Shown here in pieces: positions 14,601-22,240 of a stretch of 64,000 nt of DNA; the stretch's first letter is position 1; every line of letters starts with the position of its first letter. This DNA is from Clostridia bacterium. Its GTDB lineage: Bacteria; Bacillota; Clostridia; Oscillospirales; CAG-272. Location of the stretch: the NCBI GenBank assembly GCA_017443595.1, contig JAFSYU010000033.1, forward strand, positions 78,549 through 142,548, written 5' to 3'. Both the position numbers and the translations under genes were made by a program. The notes below the pieces were generated by a model, which was not told the origin of the DNA, did not search any database, and saw only the letters and a program-made list of their open reading frames with translations.

Positions 14601-14772
14601 CTGTCAAAGCGGTGTCCGCGGTATCGTCAGGCGTTGTCTGATCGCCTGATATGACGTCTGTTACGTCCGCCGTGGTCTCTGTGTCTGTTGTGACCGGTTT
14701 GTTCTGGTCACACGCAGCAAGAGAAAAGATGATAACAAGCAGCAAAACTGCGGATAACAGCCTTTTTTTCAT
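11638..14772 (-). CDS. Giant secreted lipoprotein, paralog 2 (family not recognised)
   Basis: A 1044-aa lipoprotein: signal peptide with lipobox LAAC (Cys21), acidic Thr/Asp linker to about residue 75, then the same roughly 950-residue body as its two neighbours. It is the most divergent of the three and has small insertions, such as the YVAVYQPNFKVPGS stretch where its paralogs read YYDY. The block GKDGWTLPDFRANSAP is retained and the protein ends in KQ. It has its own promoter (14808-14836) just behind the terminator of paralog 1 and should be co-transcribed with paralog 3 and beta-galactosidase. Function is unknown; surface display and a glycan ligand are inferred only from lipidation and context. 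Confidence 0.75.
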   Translation of the reverse strand: MKKRLLSAVLLLVIIFSLAACDQNKPVTTDTETTADVTDVISGDQTTPDDTADTALTDTEAQTEEEDITDEEPVFYTGKEKDNIDIANTDFSKLDWNASVKTANELKNGVQGKFTDGARTGYTISNKNMSLTYHLLQNDKMIVNALTNSKGVPYFENTMDAYIRLENGDRYVASESLYSGRMNSQRLGYYYYDFHFRDQVFINPDTKKTYTEGEACIDVLQEYGDKFRGNDVKDLKCENGLLSYTVSTLVEPYIELKGISVSPDDYDAMQITVKADQSDILSVLLLVNGGGVYSPDRQLVHRFNAGEKTTMVIPFSAMKSLSGKITGFKVVLGTKSKEVVEIYEMKLLKRGGVRIPLLLERSYHTYPDKMHEQIRAVATDAYDGGGWLGTVTEIPVSTVRKMVLKGDGEEYNGIPDDFDFSKLEYVGFDIKGAGVFGIIMPSDQNGSVKVEIKDSKYVITHEVKIEGKLVQNGSAQVYHRIYTTDSHQFNDLRKEAYIERNPLKDIQLIKNQYGSKAFPYNKIRGCYDVFTTGEGFVDAYNQTPDRQIAVNIVATGDGVVDRTVYFNVYTASGALECAAVLDQDDSLLPVPVQVSKNFVGEKEESSYDPNDNSFGGEAYVPVAVGKDESRKFTVLHLYQNWGNKPLKQLSSISFVQPYYHLSIGVSETNCIAPYYVFGKDGWTLPDFRANSAPMWASQPQHTSTGRLYFLSYSTKTKGDIYMSESQSANIISSGPVYADIKMDYLSDDEAITATYRHTELPQTDENRTLYEIRMEVQKDVTIENFSKNFTIFKFDSRYASAIYKKISYVDENDQIVTEDVDTKRRISRFVKLGTDHPYVAVYQPNFKVPGSESTDAVNFALIIKDYDITIDGKKYEGNLVFRENALSGQTHIELTLDLENVTLKAGDKINIDMILLPWGETKSVNDDNVKAVREDTCVNPYKVDIKTGSLIEDTYIPMVKAENNTAEFTFSGGRNNGVVRVYGFTGYKLPDIKVKVENEWQPFELAGPNGYDGYQVYLDEDGTYSFAFALDMDANTSYELLIKQ

Positions 14773-14807
14773 AAAAACCTCCGATTATATATCATTATCC
14801 ATTATTT

Positions 14808-14836
14808 ATAATACCATAAAAGTCCTTAATAATCAA
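14808..14836 (-). promoter_or_regulatory. SigA-type promoter of the paralog 2 / paralog 3 / beta-galactosidase unit
   Basis: On the minus strand TTGATT and TATTAT are separated by 17 bases. It lies just downstream of the paralog 1 terminator and about 35 bases before the paralog 2 start codon. Confidence 0.6.
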
Positions 14837-14869
14837 GGTTTATTTTAAAATAAATATTTTAATATTGCA

Positions 14870-14898
14870 AAAAAAGACAGCCGCATAAGCGGCTGTCC
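14870..14898 (-). terminator. Rho-independent terminator after paralog 1
   Basis: The stem GACAGCCGC / GCGGCTGTC with a 4-base loop is followed on the minus strand by a run of seven T. It separates the 18016-19638/14915-17974 unit from the next three genes. Confidence 0.85.
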
Positions 14899-14914
14899 CG
14901 GAATATTTTGAATT

Positions 14915-17900
14915 TTACTGCTTGACGGTTATCTCATATTCGTTTGCGGCGTCCATATCAACGTTGAACGAAATGGAATACGTTCCGTCTTTGTCAAGGT
15001 TGACCTGGTATCCGTCGTAGCCGTTGGGGCCGGCAAGCTGTATGTCCGTATCGTTGCCGTCGGCTTTGATTTTTACCTCGGGCAAAGAATAACCGGTAAA
15101 TCCGTAGATCTTGACCGCCGCCGTGCTTCTTCCGCCGGAGATCTTAAACGTTGCCGTGTTGTTCTTTGCAACAACGGACGGAATTATGGAGTCCTCGTAA
15201 GGCTCGCCTTCAATGACTGTTATCTTATACGGGTCTATGCAGCTGTCCTGTCTTACCTTCAGCACGTTCGTGTCGTCAAGGTTGGTGCTGTAGCCCCAGG
15301 GCATAAGTATCAGCTCAAGATCCAGCACGTCTCCTTTTTTGAGCGTTACCGCATCAAGATCGAGCGACAGAGAACCTATATGCAGCGCGCCGTCAAATCT
15401 GTCACGGAAGACAAAGTTTCCGTCAAATTTCTGTCCGCCTATCGTTATGTCGCTGCTCTTTACTATAAGGGCAAAATTGACGGATTCTTTCTGGTTGCCT
15501 CTGAAATAATCGTAATAAGGATATTCCTTGCCGAGCTTGACGATTTTGTCAAATCTGTCTGTCGGCGCTATGTTTTCGATTACGCTTTCGCCGTTTTCGT
15601 TAAGATATCCTTCGCGTTTGAACAAGAGCGAGAAGCTGTCGAAAGTAAAGAACGAGAAATCGTTTTTAAAGTCGTTTATGTTCACGTCGTCAAGAACTTC
15701 AAGTCTTATCTTGTAGTGCGTTCTGTTCTCGTCGGTCTGCGCCATCTCAACGTGTCTGTAAGTCGCCTTGATCTTTCCGTCGTCAGACAGATAATCCATT
15801 GTCACGTCCGCGTATACGGGGCCGTGAGAATCTATCCTCGCGCTCTGCGATTCGGTCTTATACGCGTTTCCGTCCGAGTCTTTATACTGTAAGAAGTAAA
15901 GACGTCCGACGCTTGTGTGCTGAGTACCGCGACCGTAATCCCAGAAAGGCGCGGAATTGGATCTGAAGTCCGGCAGAGTCCAGCCGTCTTTGCCTAAAAC
16001 ATAGTAGGGAACTATGCAGTTAGTTTCCGTAACGCCTACGGAGAGATGATAGTACGGAATGTGGAACGCTATGAACGAAAGCTGCTTCAACGGGTAGTTG
16101 CCCCAGTTCTGATACAGATGAAGCACCGTAAACTGCTTGCACTCGTCCTTGCCTATGGTCATCGGCAGATAAACTTCGCCGTACGCCGCCTCTCCGGTAC
16201 CGGGTTCGGGATAGTAAAGCGGTTCTTCGTTTTCACCGTCAAAGTTCTTGCCTACTTCAAGCGGTATCGGGAGAAGAGAATTGTTCTCGTCAAGTATCGC
16301 GGCGCATTCAAGTCTGCCTCTGCGCGTCTGCGCGTTTTCAGCGGTCTGTATGTATATCGTTCTGTCAACGACTCCGTCGCCGCGTATAAGCGTGTTTACG
16401 TTGAACTGCTTGTCGCGCGCCCATTTGAAAGCGGTATCGAATTCCATCGCCTGCACCGTTAATACGTAGCATCCGCGGATACCGTCGTATCCTTCAAATT
16501 TCGCGTCGTCAATATCTTTTACGTATATCTCGGTAAGCGGGTTTCTTTCTATATAGGCTTCTTTGCGCAGCTCGTTGAATTCGTGACCGTTTGACGTAAA
16601 CAGCCTGTGACCGAAGATAAGCTCGCTGCCTTTACTCATGGCGCCGTCTATGTTTATGCCGCGTGTTATAACGTATTTTCCGTCTTTTTTATCAATGCTG
16701 ATATAGCCGTTGTTTTCGGTTACAGGCATTATTATACCGTAAATCCCCGCGTCTTTGATGTCAAAACCGACGTATTCAAACGTGGAAAAATCAAATCCGT
16801 CAAGACTTGATACCTCGCCGTTTTTGTTTTTGATAATGACTTTTTTGACCTTTTCCTCGGGGATCTCGGTCACCGTTTCAAACTTGCTTCCGTTGTCATA
16901 GTCTTCCATTGCTATTATGCGGAATTCCTCGTGTATCTTGTCGGGATACGTGTGATACGTGCGCTCAAACGCGAGCGGCGCCGTATCGTTGCCGCGGCTT
17001 ATGGCTTTGAGATCGGTTATCTCTATATGTTCGCCCGTCTGGCTTCCGCAGTCTATCCTTAAACCGTAGACCTTGCCTTCATAATCCGGTACGGTGACAA
17101 GAGAAATATAGACCTCCGAAGTCTGTCCGGCTATGAAATTGAACTTAATCATCTGATCCTGGCTGAATTCCTTATGAGAACCTGCCATAAGGTAAATGTA
17201 ACCGACGCTTGAGTAGTCCGCCTTGATGGTCATCTGCAGAGCGTTATAAGAATCAGCGGAGAAACTTACCGCAGAATAAATGAAAGGATCGTTGGGGGAG
17301 GTAACGTCATAAGATATGGTGCCTTTTTTCTTTGTTAAATTACCAACGTCTCCGCTTCCGCTCCACTTTCCGGTCTTTTTGATTATATCGTAGACCTCGC
17401 CGTCGGAGTCCGCCGCGGGATTTACGAATATCTGATCGCGGAAATGGAAATCGTAATAGTAGTATCCTATACGGTTGCTGTTCATACGCGCGTCCGCGGG
17501 AGAATGTGCGGCGCTGAATACCGTGCCGTTTTTATCCGTGACGTACGCGTTTTCCGTATCTTCAAGATACGCCGCGCCGTTTGCGTTATAAAGTCCGTAA
17601 AGCTGTCTTTTGCCGTACGTGGAAAGATCGCAGATTATGGATGAGGTCTCGTTGAATATCTGGAATTTTTTCCTCTGTACGTCAATGAATTTGCCCTGCA
17701 CGCCGTTTGCGTGCGCGTTTGCGGCGGTTATAGTCGCGTTCCAGTCGGTGCTTGAAAGGTCGGCTTTTTCCGGGTCTATGGGATCGCGTTCGATTTTCTC
17801 GTAAAACACGGGTTCCTCGTACGTGCCCGGATCTTCTGTTTCCGCATCCGTCACGGGATCCGTCTCTTTTCCGGCGTCCGATTCGGTACTCGTTTGATCC

Positions 17901-17974
17901 TGCGGCTTAGTGTCACAGGATACGATCGCTAAAAGCATTACTGCGGCAAGTATTGCCGAAATTATTTTTTTCAT
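14915..17974 (-). CDS. Giant secreted lipoprotein, paralog 1 (family not recognised)
   Basis: A 1019-aa lipoprotein with lipobox IVSC (Cys20), an acidic Thr-rich linker to about residue 55 and the common family body. It is closer to the 1016-aa paralog than to the 1044-aa one; for example both share FSFFTFD, KEYPYYDY and LPIPLEVGKNF. The C-terminal 100 residues (GYDGYQV, DGTYSISF, final KQ) look like a small beta-sandwich. It follows the SGNH lipoprotein after 41 bases and ends at a strong terminator. No enzyme motif is recognised, so function is left open. Confidence 0.75.
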   Translation of the reverse strand: MKKIISAILAAVMLLAIVSCDTKPQDQTSTESDAGKETDPVTDAETEDPGTYEEPVFYEKIERDPIDPEKADLSSTDWNATITAANAHANGVQGKFIDVQRKKFQIFNETSSIICDLSTYGKRQLYGLYNANGAAYLEDTENAYVTDKNGTVFSAAHSPADARMNSNRIGYYYYDFHFRDQIFVNPAADSDGEVYDIIKKTGKWSGSGDVGNLTKKKGTISYDVTSPNDPFIYSAVSFSADSYNALQMTIKADYSSVGYIYLMAGSHKEFSQDQMIKFNFIAGQTSEVYISLVTVPDYEGKVYGLRIDCGSQTGEHIEITDLKAISRGNDTAPLAFERTYHTYPDKIHEEFRIIAMEDYDNGSKFETVTEIPEEKVKKVIIKNKNGEVSSLDGFDFSTFEYVGFDIKDAGIYGIIMPVTENNGYISIDKKDGKYVITRGINIDGAMSKGSELIFGHRLFTSNGHEFNELRKEAYIERNPLTEIYVKDIDDAKFEGYDGIRGCYVLTVQAMEFDTAFKWARDKQFNVNTLIRGDGVVDRTIYIQTAENAQTRRGRLECAAILDENNSLLPIPLEVGKNFDGENEEPLYYPEPGTGEAAYGEVYLPMTIGKDECKQFTVLHLYQNWGNYPLKQLSFIAFHIPYYHLSVGVTETNCIVPYYVLGKDGWTLPDFRSNSAPFWDYGRGTQHTSVGRLYFLQYKDSDGNAYKTESQSARIDSHGPVYADVTMDYLSDDGKIKATYRHVEMAQTDENRTHYKIRLEVLDDVNINDFKNDFSFFTFDSFSLLFKREGYLNENGESVIENIAPTDRFDKIVKLGKEYPYYDYFRGNQKESVNFALIVKSSDITIGGQKFDGNFVFRDRFDGALHIGSLSLDLDAVTLKKGDVLDLELILMPWGYSTNLDDTNVLKVRQDSCIDPYKITVIEGEPYEDSIIPSVVAKNNTATFKISGGRSTAAVKIYGFTGYSLPEVKIKADGNDTDIQLAGPNGYDGYQVNLDKDGTYSISFNVDMDAANEYEITVKQ

Positions 17975-18015
17975 AACAACCTCTGTATTCTTTTATTTAT
18001 CGTTTACGTCGGTAT

Positions 18016-19638
18016 TCACTGAAGCGTGTAATAGAATGCAAGTGCGGGAAGACCGTTTGAATTGTATAACTGAGTGTCTTCTGCCGTAACGTGGGCGGCG
18101 CACGCGTAACCCAAGCCGGTCAGCTTCGTGCCTTCCGGAATGTTTATTCTTACGGTATCTGCTGAGATTATCTCGCCTTCAACAGCCTGCAGCTTTTTGA
18201 TCTGCGTAAGCTGACCGAGTACGAAACCGTTGAATTTGCTGTCGCCGCTCTTTGAAACAAGACCTTCGCCCACGTTTTTGAATTTTACCGTAACGTAAGT
18301 CTTATCCGCGGATAAGGTAACTTCCTCGGGCTCCGGCGCAAGCGCGTCGTCGGCTGAGCCTATGCCGTAAAGATCTGCAAGCGCAAGGGCTGCGATCCTG
18401 TCGCCAAGCTCCTTTTTGCGCGGAGAATGCATATAGTTCCAGTAGCCTTCTTTTGCGCCGAGATCGTACGACGGGATAAGTCTTACTCCGTCCATTGCGG
18501 TATAAGCGTTATATTGCTGAGATCTGATGTAGCCCGTATTCTGCATACTTGCCACTGCTTTTTCCGTATAGTCCGAAAGCTGTACGTTGTATATCGGGAA
18601 TTCAAACCCCCATCTGCTGCGCAGCTCCTTGAAAAGCGCCGCAACGTCGCGCGAGTATTTTTTAGGCGCTGGATTGGCTCCGTTGAACGCCTCGCTTTCT
18701 CCCTGGAAAAATACCATTGCTTTGAATTTCATCCTCAAAAACGGATTTATCAAAGCGTTATAATACTGTGCAGGTCCTACGTTGCCGCCGATTTTGTATC
18801 TGTATTCGTCCACAAGCTCCTGCGGCATAAGCTCGTTGATCTTTGCGCCGTTCGCCGCAACGCTGATTATACCTATCGGCACTCCGGTCTCTTCAGCTAT
18901 CTTCAGACCGAAGAACAAGCCTAAAAGCGTAACGCCGCTGGAGGTCTGCTTTGTTATTATTTTCCATTTGTGCGAATCCGTGATCATGTCGTCACGCGGG
19001 TATTTTGCGTCTTTTTTGTTCGGTATAACGTCGTCCGCACTCTGATGCAGAATACGAAGGATCGCATTTTCGTTTATCACGATATCATTTCTTGCTTCCG
19101 GAATATGTATTCCCGTAGCCTCGGCGTTGGACTGTCCGCCTATTATGAAAACGTCTCCGACGAGGATCTCGTTAAAAGCAACGCTGTTGCCGCAGCTGTC
19201 GTCTATGGATAAGACCTGCGCCTCCGCCGTCATCTGCTTCGGTGAAAACGTCAGTTCCCATTTGCCGTCAATGACCTCGGCGCGCGCTTCATCGTCCATG
19301 AACAGACCGCGTACTGTCGCGCCGTCTTTGTTTGACGTGCCCCATACGGTTATCGTCTCGTCGCGCTGGAACACCATATTATCGCTGAATACGTTTGATA
19401 CGGTAAGCTCCGCGCTCTCGTCCGGTTCAATAATGAATTCTCCGTACGTGACAGGCTCTGTTTCCGTTTCTTCCTCCGTTTCCGTTTCAGTCTCGGTCTC
19501 GGTTTCCGTCTCCGTCTCCGTTTCGGTAACGGCGTCCGTTTCCGTTACGGCGGACGTCTGCTCCGGTACAGAGGCGCATCCCGTTATGAACGAGATGATA
19601 AGAACGGTAAGCAATAACAACGTCAAGACTCTTTTCAT
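18016..19638 (-). CDS. Secreted SGNH / sialate O-acetylesterase-like lipoprotein
   Basis: A 540-aa lipoprotein (lipobox ITGC, Cys21). Residues 33-62 are a low-complexity Thr-Glu repeat linker. The body matches sialate O-acetylesterase (SASA/DUF303) proteins: a small beta-domain (about 75-160, FSDNMVFQRDE), the serine block GGQSNAEATG near residue 172, FFQGESE near 310 and a C-terminal beta-domain. The family removes acetyl groups from sugars outside the cell. It begins the operon with paralog 1, supporting work on acetylated glycans. The exact ester substrate cannot be read from sequence, and xylan or other sugar acetyl esterase activity is equally possible. Confidence 0.85.
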   Translation of the reverse strand: MKRVLTLLLLTVLIISFITGCASVPEQTSAVTETDAVTETETETETETETETETEEETETEPVTYGEFIIEPDESAELTVSNVFSDNMVFQRDETITVWGTSNKDGATVRGLFMDDEARAEVIDGKWELTFSPKQMTAEAQVLSIDDSCGNSVAFNEILVGDVFIIGGQSNAEATGIHIPEARNDIVINENAILRILHQSADDVIPNKKDAKYPRDDMITDSHKWKIITKQTSSGVTLLGLFFGLKIAEETGVPIGIISVAANGAKINELMPQELVDEYRYKIGGNVGPAQYYNALINPFLRMKFKAMVFFQGESEAFNGANPAPKKYSRDVAALFKELRSRWGFEFPIYNVQLSDYTEKAVASMQNTGYIRSQQYNAYTAMDGVRLIPSYDLGAKEGYWNYMHSPRKKELGDRIAALALADLYGIGSADDALAPEPEEVTLSADKTYVTVKFKNVGEGLVSKSGDSKFNGFVLGQLTQIKKLQAVEGEIISADTVRINIPEGTKLTGLGYACAAHVTAEDTQLYNSNGLPALAFYYTLQ

Positions 19639-19675
19639 ACTGTCCTCCGGTTATAATCTTTATTTTCATTTATTA

Positions 19676-19704
19676 ATTATATCACGCAAATTTGACCGTG
19701 TCAA
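19676..19704 (-). promoter_or_regulatory. Consensus SigA promoter for the SGNH lipoprotein operon
   Basis: On the minus strand TTGACA and TATAAT are 17 bases apart, about 40 bases before the start codon at 19638. Confidence 0.8.
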
Positions 19705-19803
19705 GCATTATTTCATTTATATATATAAGTGCGCGGTAAATTGTCAGAATCCCCCATACTTTGACACGATTTCCCATATAGCTTTATATTTGTATAAGCT
19801 CAC

Positions 19804-19832
19804 TTGACAAAACGGTACTTGTCTGATATAAT
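19804..19832 (+). promoter_or_regulatory. Consensus SigA promoter for the nucleotidase-kinase fusion
   Basis: TTGACA, a 17-base spacer and TATAAT. The -10 is 31 bases before the ATG at 19864, which supports that start over the in-frame codon at 19804. Confidence 0.8.
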
Positions 19833-19863
19833 TTATTTACTTCAAAAAAGCGGAGTATATAAA

Positions 19864-20976
19864 ATGAGAAAATACAGATTGCGCATAGGACTTGACGTTG
19901 ACGATATTCTGTACGAATGCAATTCTTACGCGCTTAAGCTTTTAAAAGATAAATACGGAGACGATCCGGCGCTTGACATAAACAAAATAAAAGCCTGGGG
20001 AACGCAGGGCAATATTGCGGACAAAAGGATAGAATATTTTTCAGACCCCGGTTTTGTAGCGTCGCAGCCCGTTTATAAAGGCGCACAGAAATTCGTCAAA
20101 GAGCTGTGCGGTATAGCGGACGTGTTTTTTATCACCGCCGTGCCGGTAAACTGCATGAGCGTGCGCGCAAAGCGGTTATCCGAGGATTTTCCGGACGTGC
20201 CGCCGGAAAATATCCTTATAGGAACGCGAAAAGATATAATAAATATTGACATACTTTTGGACGACAGCGTCCATAATATATCATCGTCACAGGCTTCGTA
20301 TCCGGTGCTTATGCGCCGTCCGTGGAACGCGGATCTGTCCGGACTTTTGTCCGTAAACAGCTACGACGATTTTATACACTTAGCCAAAATGATAGGAAAT
20401 TCGTTCGTCGGCAAAGCGCCGGATCTTAAAAGCGGCGGTGTGCTTTGTCTCGTCGGTCCGTCCGGAACGGGCAAAACGGAGATCGCGGCGGCGCTTTCCA
20501 AAGACCCGAGATTTGTCAAACCGCTTACGACAACTACGCGCCCGCGCGGCAAAAACGAGCCGGAAGACGCATACAGATTTGTAAGTGAAGAGCAGTTTTT
20601 AGCGGAGAAAGCAGAGAACAGGTTCATTGAAACAACGGTGTACGGCACGTACTTTTTCGGCACGTCCGAAGAGGAGATCAAACCCGTTACAGAGACGGGA
20701 AAAATTGCCGTTATACCGATAGACATCTGCGGCGCGGTGACGCTTAAAAATCTTTATAAATCGCGTGCCGTGCTCGTTTTCACGGAGAGGGACAGAAAGG
20801 AAATATATCTGAATATAATAAACCGCAGCATACCGAATAAAGATAAAGTCAGCCGCATGATGTCGCTTGATTTTGAGCTGCGGAATATTGAGCTGTGCGA
20901 TTTTGCCGTAAATTACGATAACGGTATAGATAAATGCGTTGAAACCGTATATAACGAGCTGCATTTGGAAAAATGA
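19864..20976 (+). CDS. Fusion: HAD 5'(3')-nucleotidase-like domain + guanylate kinase-like domain
   Basis: A 370-aa cytoplasmic protein with two domains. Residues 5-185 resemble the 5'(3')-deoxyribonucleotidase branch of HAD phosphatases: a GLDVDD motif giving the DxD nucleophile/acid pair at D11/D13, TAVPVN, and the metal-binding LLDDS near 131-135. Residues 192-370 are guanylate kinase-like: P-loop GPSGTGKT (198-205), the TTTTRPRGKNEPE GMP-binding loop, AYRFVSEEQF and YGTYFFGT. Both sets of core residues appear intact, so the protein may both remove and add phosphate on nucleotides, or use one domain as a sensor; this is inference. The start at 19864 fits the promoter. The gene stands alone, divergent from the lipoprotein operon. 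Confidence 0.8.
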   Translation: MRKYRLRIGLDVDDILYECNSYALKLLKDKYGDDPALDINKIKAWGTQGNIADKRIEYFSDPGFVASQPVYKGAQKFVKELCGIADVFFITAVPVNCMSVRAKRLSEDFPDVPPENILIGTRKDIINIDILLDDSVHNISSSQASYPVLMRRPWNADLSGLLSVNSYDDFIHLAKMIGNSFVGKAPDLKSGGVLCLVGPSGTGKTEIAAALSKDPRFVKPLTTTTRPRGKNEPEDAYRFVSEEQFLAEKAENRFIETTVYGTYFFGTSEEEIKPVTETGKIAVIPIDICGAVTLKNLYKSRAVLVFTERDRKEIYLNIINRSIPNKDKVSRMMSLDFELRNIELCDFAVNYDNGIDKCVETVYNELHLEK

Positions 20977-21018
20977 TATGTGTTCAATATAATGACACAA
21001 TTATTTAATAATATGCTC

Positions 21019-21047
21019 TTGACAAAAATAAGCGTTTTGTGTATAAT
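21019..21047 (+). promoter_or_regulatory. Consensus promoter of tRNA-Arg
   Basis: TTGACA, a 17-base spacer and TATAAT, ending 21 bases before the tRNA. Confidence 0.8.
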
Positions 21048-21068
21048 AGTCGCGTTCTGTACAGCAAT

Positions 21069-21145
21069 GTACCCTTAGCTCAGCAGGATAGAGCAACTGC
21101 CTTCTAAGCAGTAGGTCGCCGGTTCGAATCCGTCAGGGTACGCCA
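21069..21145 (+). tRNA. tRNA-Arg, anticodon UCU
   Basis: The acceptor stem pairs GTACCCT with AGGGTAC. The anticodon stem ACTGC/GCAGT holds the loop CTTCTAA, giving anticodon TCT. The T-loop TTCGAAT is present and CCA is encoded at the 3' end. It reads AGA codons, which are common in this window. Confidence 0.95.
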
Positions 21146-21146
21146 T

Positions 21147-21188
21147 GAAAGAAACCTGATTTGTCTACCGACAAATCAGGTTTCTTTC
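21147..21188 (+). terminator. Long hairpin terminator behind tRNA-Arg
   Basis: A perfect 19-bp stem with a 4-base TACC loop starts 2 bases after the CCA end, and the distal arm carries TTTCTTTC. Its position fits tRNA transcription termination or 3' processing. Confidence 0.7.
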
Positions 21189-21192
21189 AACT

Positions 21193-21680
21193 AAATCCGT
21201 CCTTGCGGACGGGATAAATCGCCCTAACGGGCGGTGAAATCACTTCGTGGTGAAATCCGCACTTCGTGCGGGTGAAGGGACGGATTTAATTTCATCTGGC
21301 GCCATAGCGACAGATTTCATCCGAGGACGAAGTCCGAGGATTTCACCGCGGCTTTCCGTCGGGGTCCCCGGCGAATCGCGAACAGCGATTCGTGGGGAAC
21401 GGACGCCGCGATTTCACTAAACATTTCGCGAAAGCATCGGGTTTTCAACTGAATCCGTCCTTACGGGAACCCCCGTTGCTCACTTCATTCACAACGGGGA
21501 ACCCCTATTACGGACGGGTGAAATCACTTCGTGATGAAATCGCTTCGCGATGAAATCCGCACTGACGTGCGGGATAAAGAGGACGGATTTAATTTCATTT
21601 GGCGCCATAGCGACAGATTTCATCCGGGCTTTGCCCGGATTTCATCGCACCAAAGGCGCGATTTCATTTTTTGCGATGTC
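21193..21680. repeat. Hairpin array A: nested palindromes linked by ATTTCA(T/C)
   Basis: About 490 non-coding bases consist of short stem-loops (GTCCTTGCGGAC, GCCCTAACGGGC, CGCACTTCGTGCG, CGCTTCGCG, CCGGGCTTTGCCCGG) separated by the linker GATTTCATC or its complement GGTGAAATC. Two large units are closed by AAATCCGTCC...GGACGGATTT (21193/21278) and AATCCGTCC...GGACGGATT (21452/21581). A 46-base segment occurs twice with one mismatch (21278-21323 and 21581-21626). Short open frames crossing it do not look like proteins. Confidence 0.85.
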
Positions 21681-21784
21681 GGGCGTTAAGTACACACAAA
21701 AGGCAAGTCTTTCGACTTACCTTTTATATTTATATCAGTTTTGATGGTCGCTATACGCCGACGGCGTATGAATCAAAGGGATAT

Positions 21785-22018
21785 TTATTTAACGTTTCTT
21801 TTTCTTATTATCACAAAGATAACTACAACGGCTATGATGCTTGCAACTATGAGTATGACGGCTAAAGTTATCTTGGCGTCTCCCGTGGGAGGAGAGACTG
21901 TCAGCTCGTCCGACGATAAAGAGTAACCGTCCGCGGCTAAAGCGCTTATGGGAAGACAACTAACGATGAATATCAAAACTGTAAACAAGCATATTATTTT
22001 TTGCACTGTGTTTTTCAT
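21785..22018 (-). CDS. 77-aa mini surface protein with sortase-type sorting signal
   Basis: A signal peptide (residues 1-28, cleavage likely after ALA), only about 17 further residues, then SPPTGD resembling an LPXTG-like motif, a hydrophobic segment (about 51-70) and a positive tail RKRNVK. That order matches a cell-wall sorting signal in which sortase would cleave between T and G. The wall-linked peptide would be about 17 residues. The start is preceded by an AAGG site at some distance. No sortase gene is in the window. The alternative reading is a small two-helix membrane peptide. The homologous family is not known to me. Confidence 0.6.
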   Translation of the reverse strand: MKNTVQKIICLFTVLIFIVSCLPISALAADGYSLSSDELTVSPPTGDAKITLAVILIVASIIAVVVIFVIIRKRNVK

Positions 22019-22185
22019 TGAAATATCAGCCTTCTTTCTTTATTTATCTCAGAAATTCAAAACAATTATATCATAATTAATGATAAATTTCAAGTATAAA
22101 GGATCAGAAAATTGTTTTTTTAAATAATATTTTACAGCGTTTTGTAAGATCATAACAATAAACACGCTTGATTACATCCACAGGA

Positions 22186-22218
22186 GCGACTTCATTGAAA
22201 AAACCCCGTCAATCGACG
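22186..22218. repeat. 33-bp direct repeat, copy 1
   Basis: Identical over 33 bases to 23181-23213. The two copies flank the XRE regulator gene and hairpin array B, and each copy forms part of a minus-strand terminator. Confidence 0.85.
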
Positions 22219-22228
22219 GGATTGTTTT
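22197..22228 (-). terminator. Terminator of the XRE regulator gene
   Basis: On the minus strand, stem CCCGTC / GACGGG with loop GATT is followed by GTTTTTT, 12 bases after the stop codon. Confidence 0.8.
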
Positions 22229-22240
22229 GAAAATTAAATA

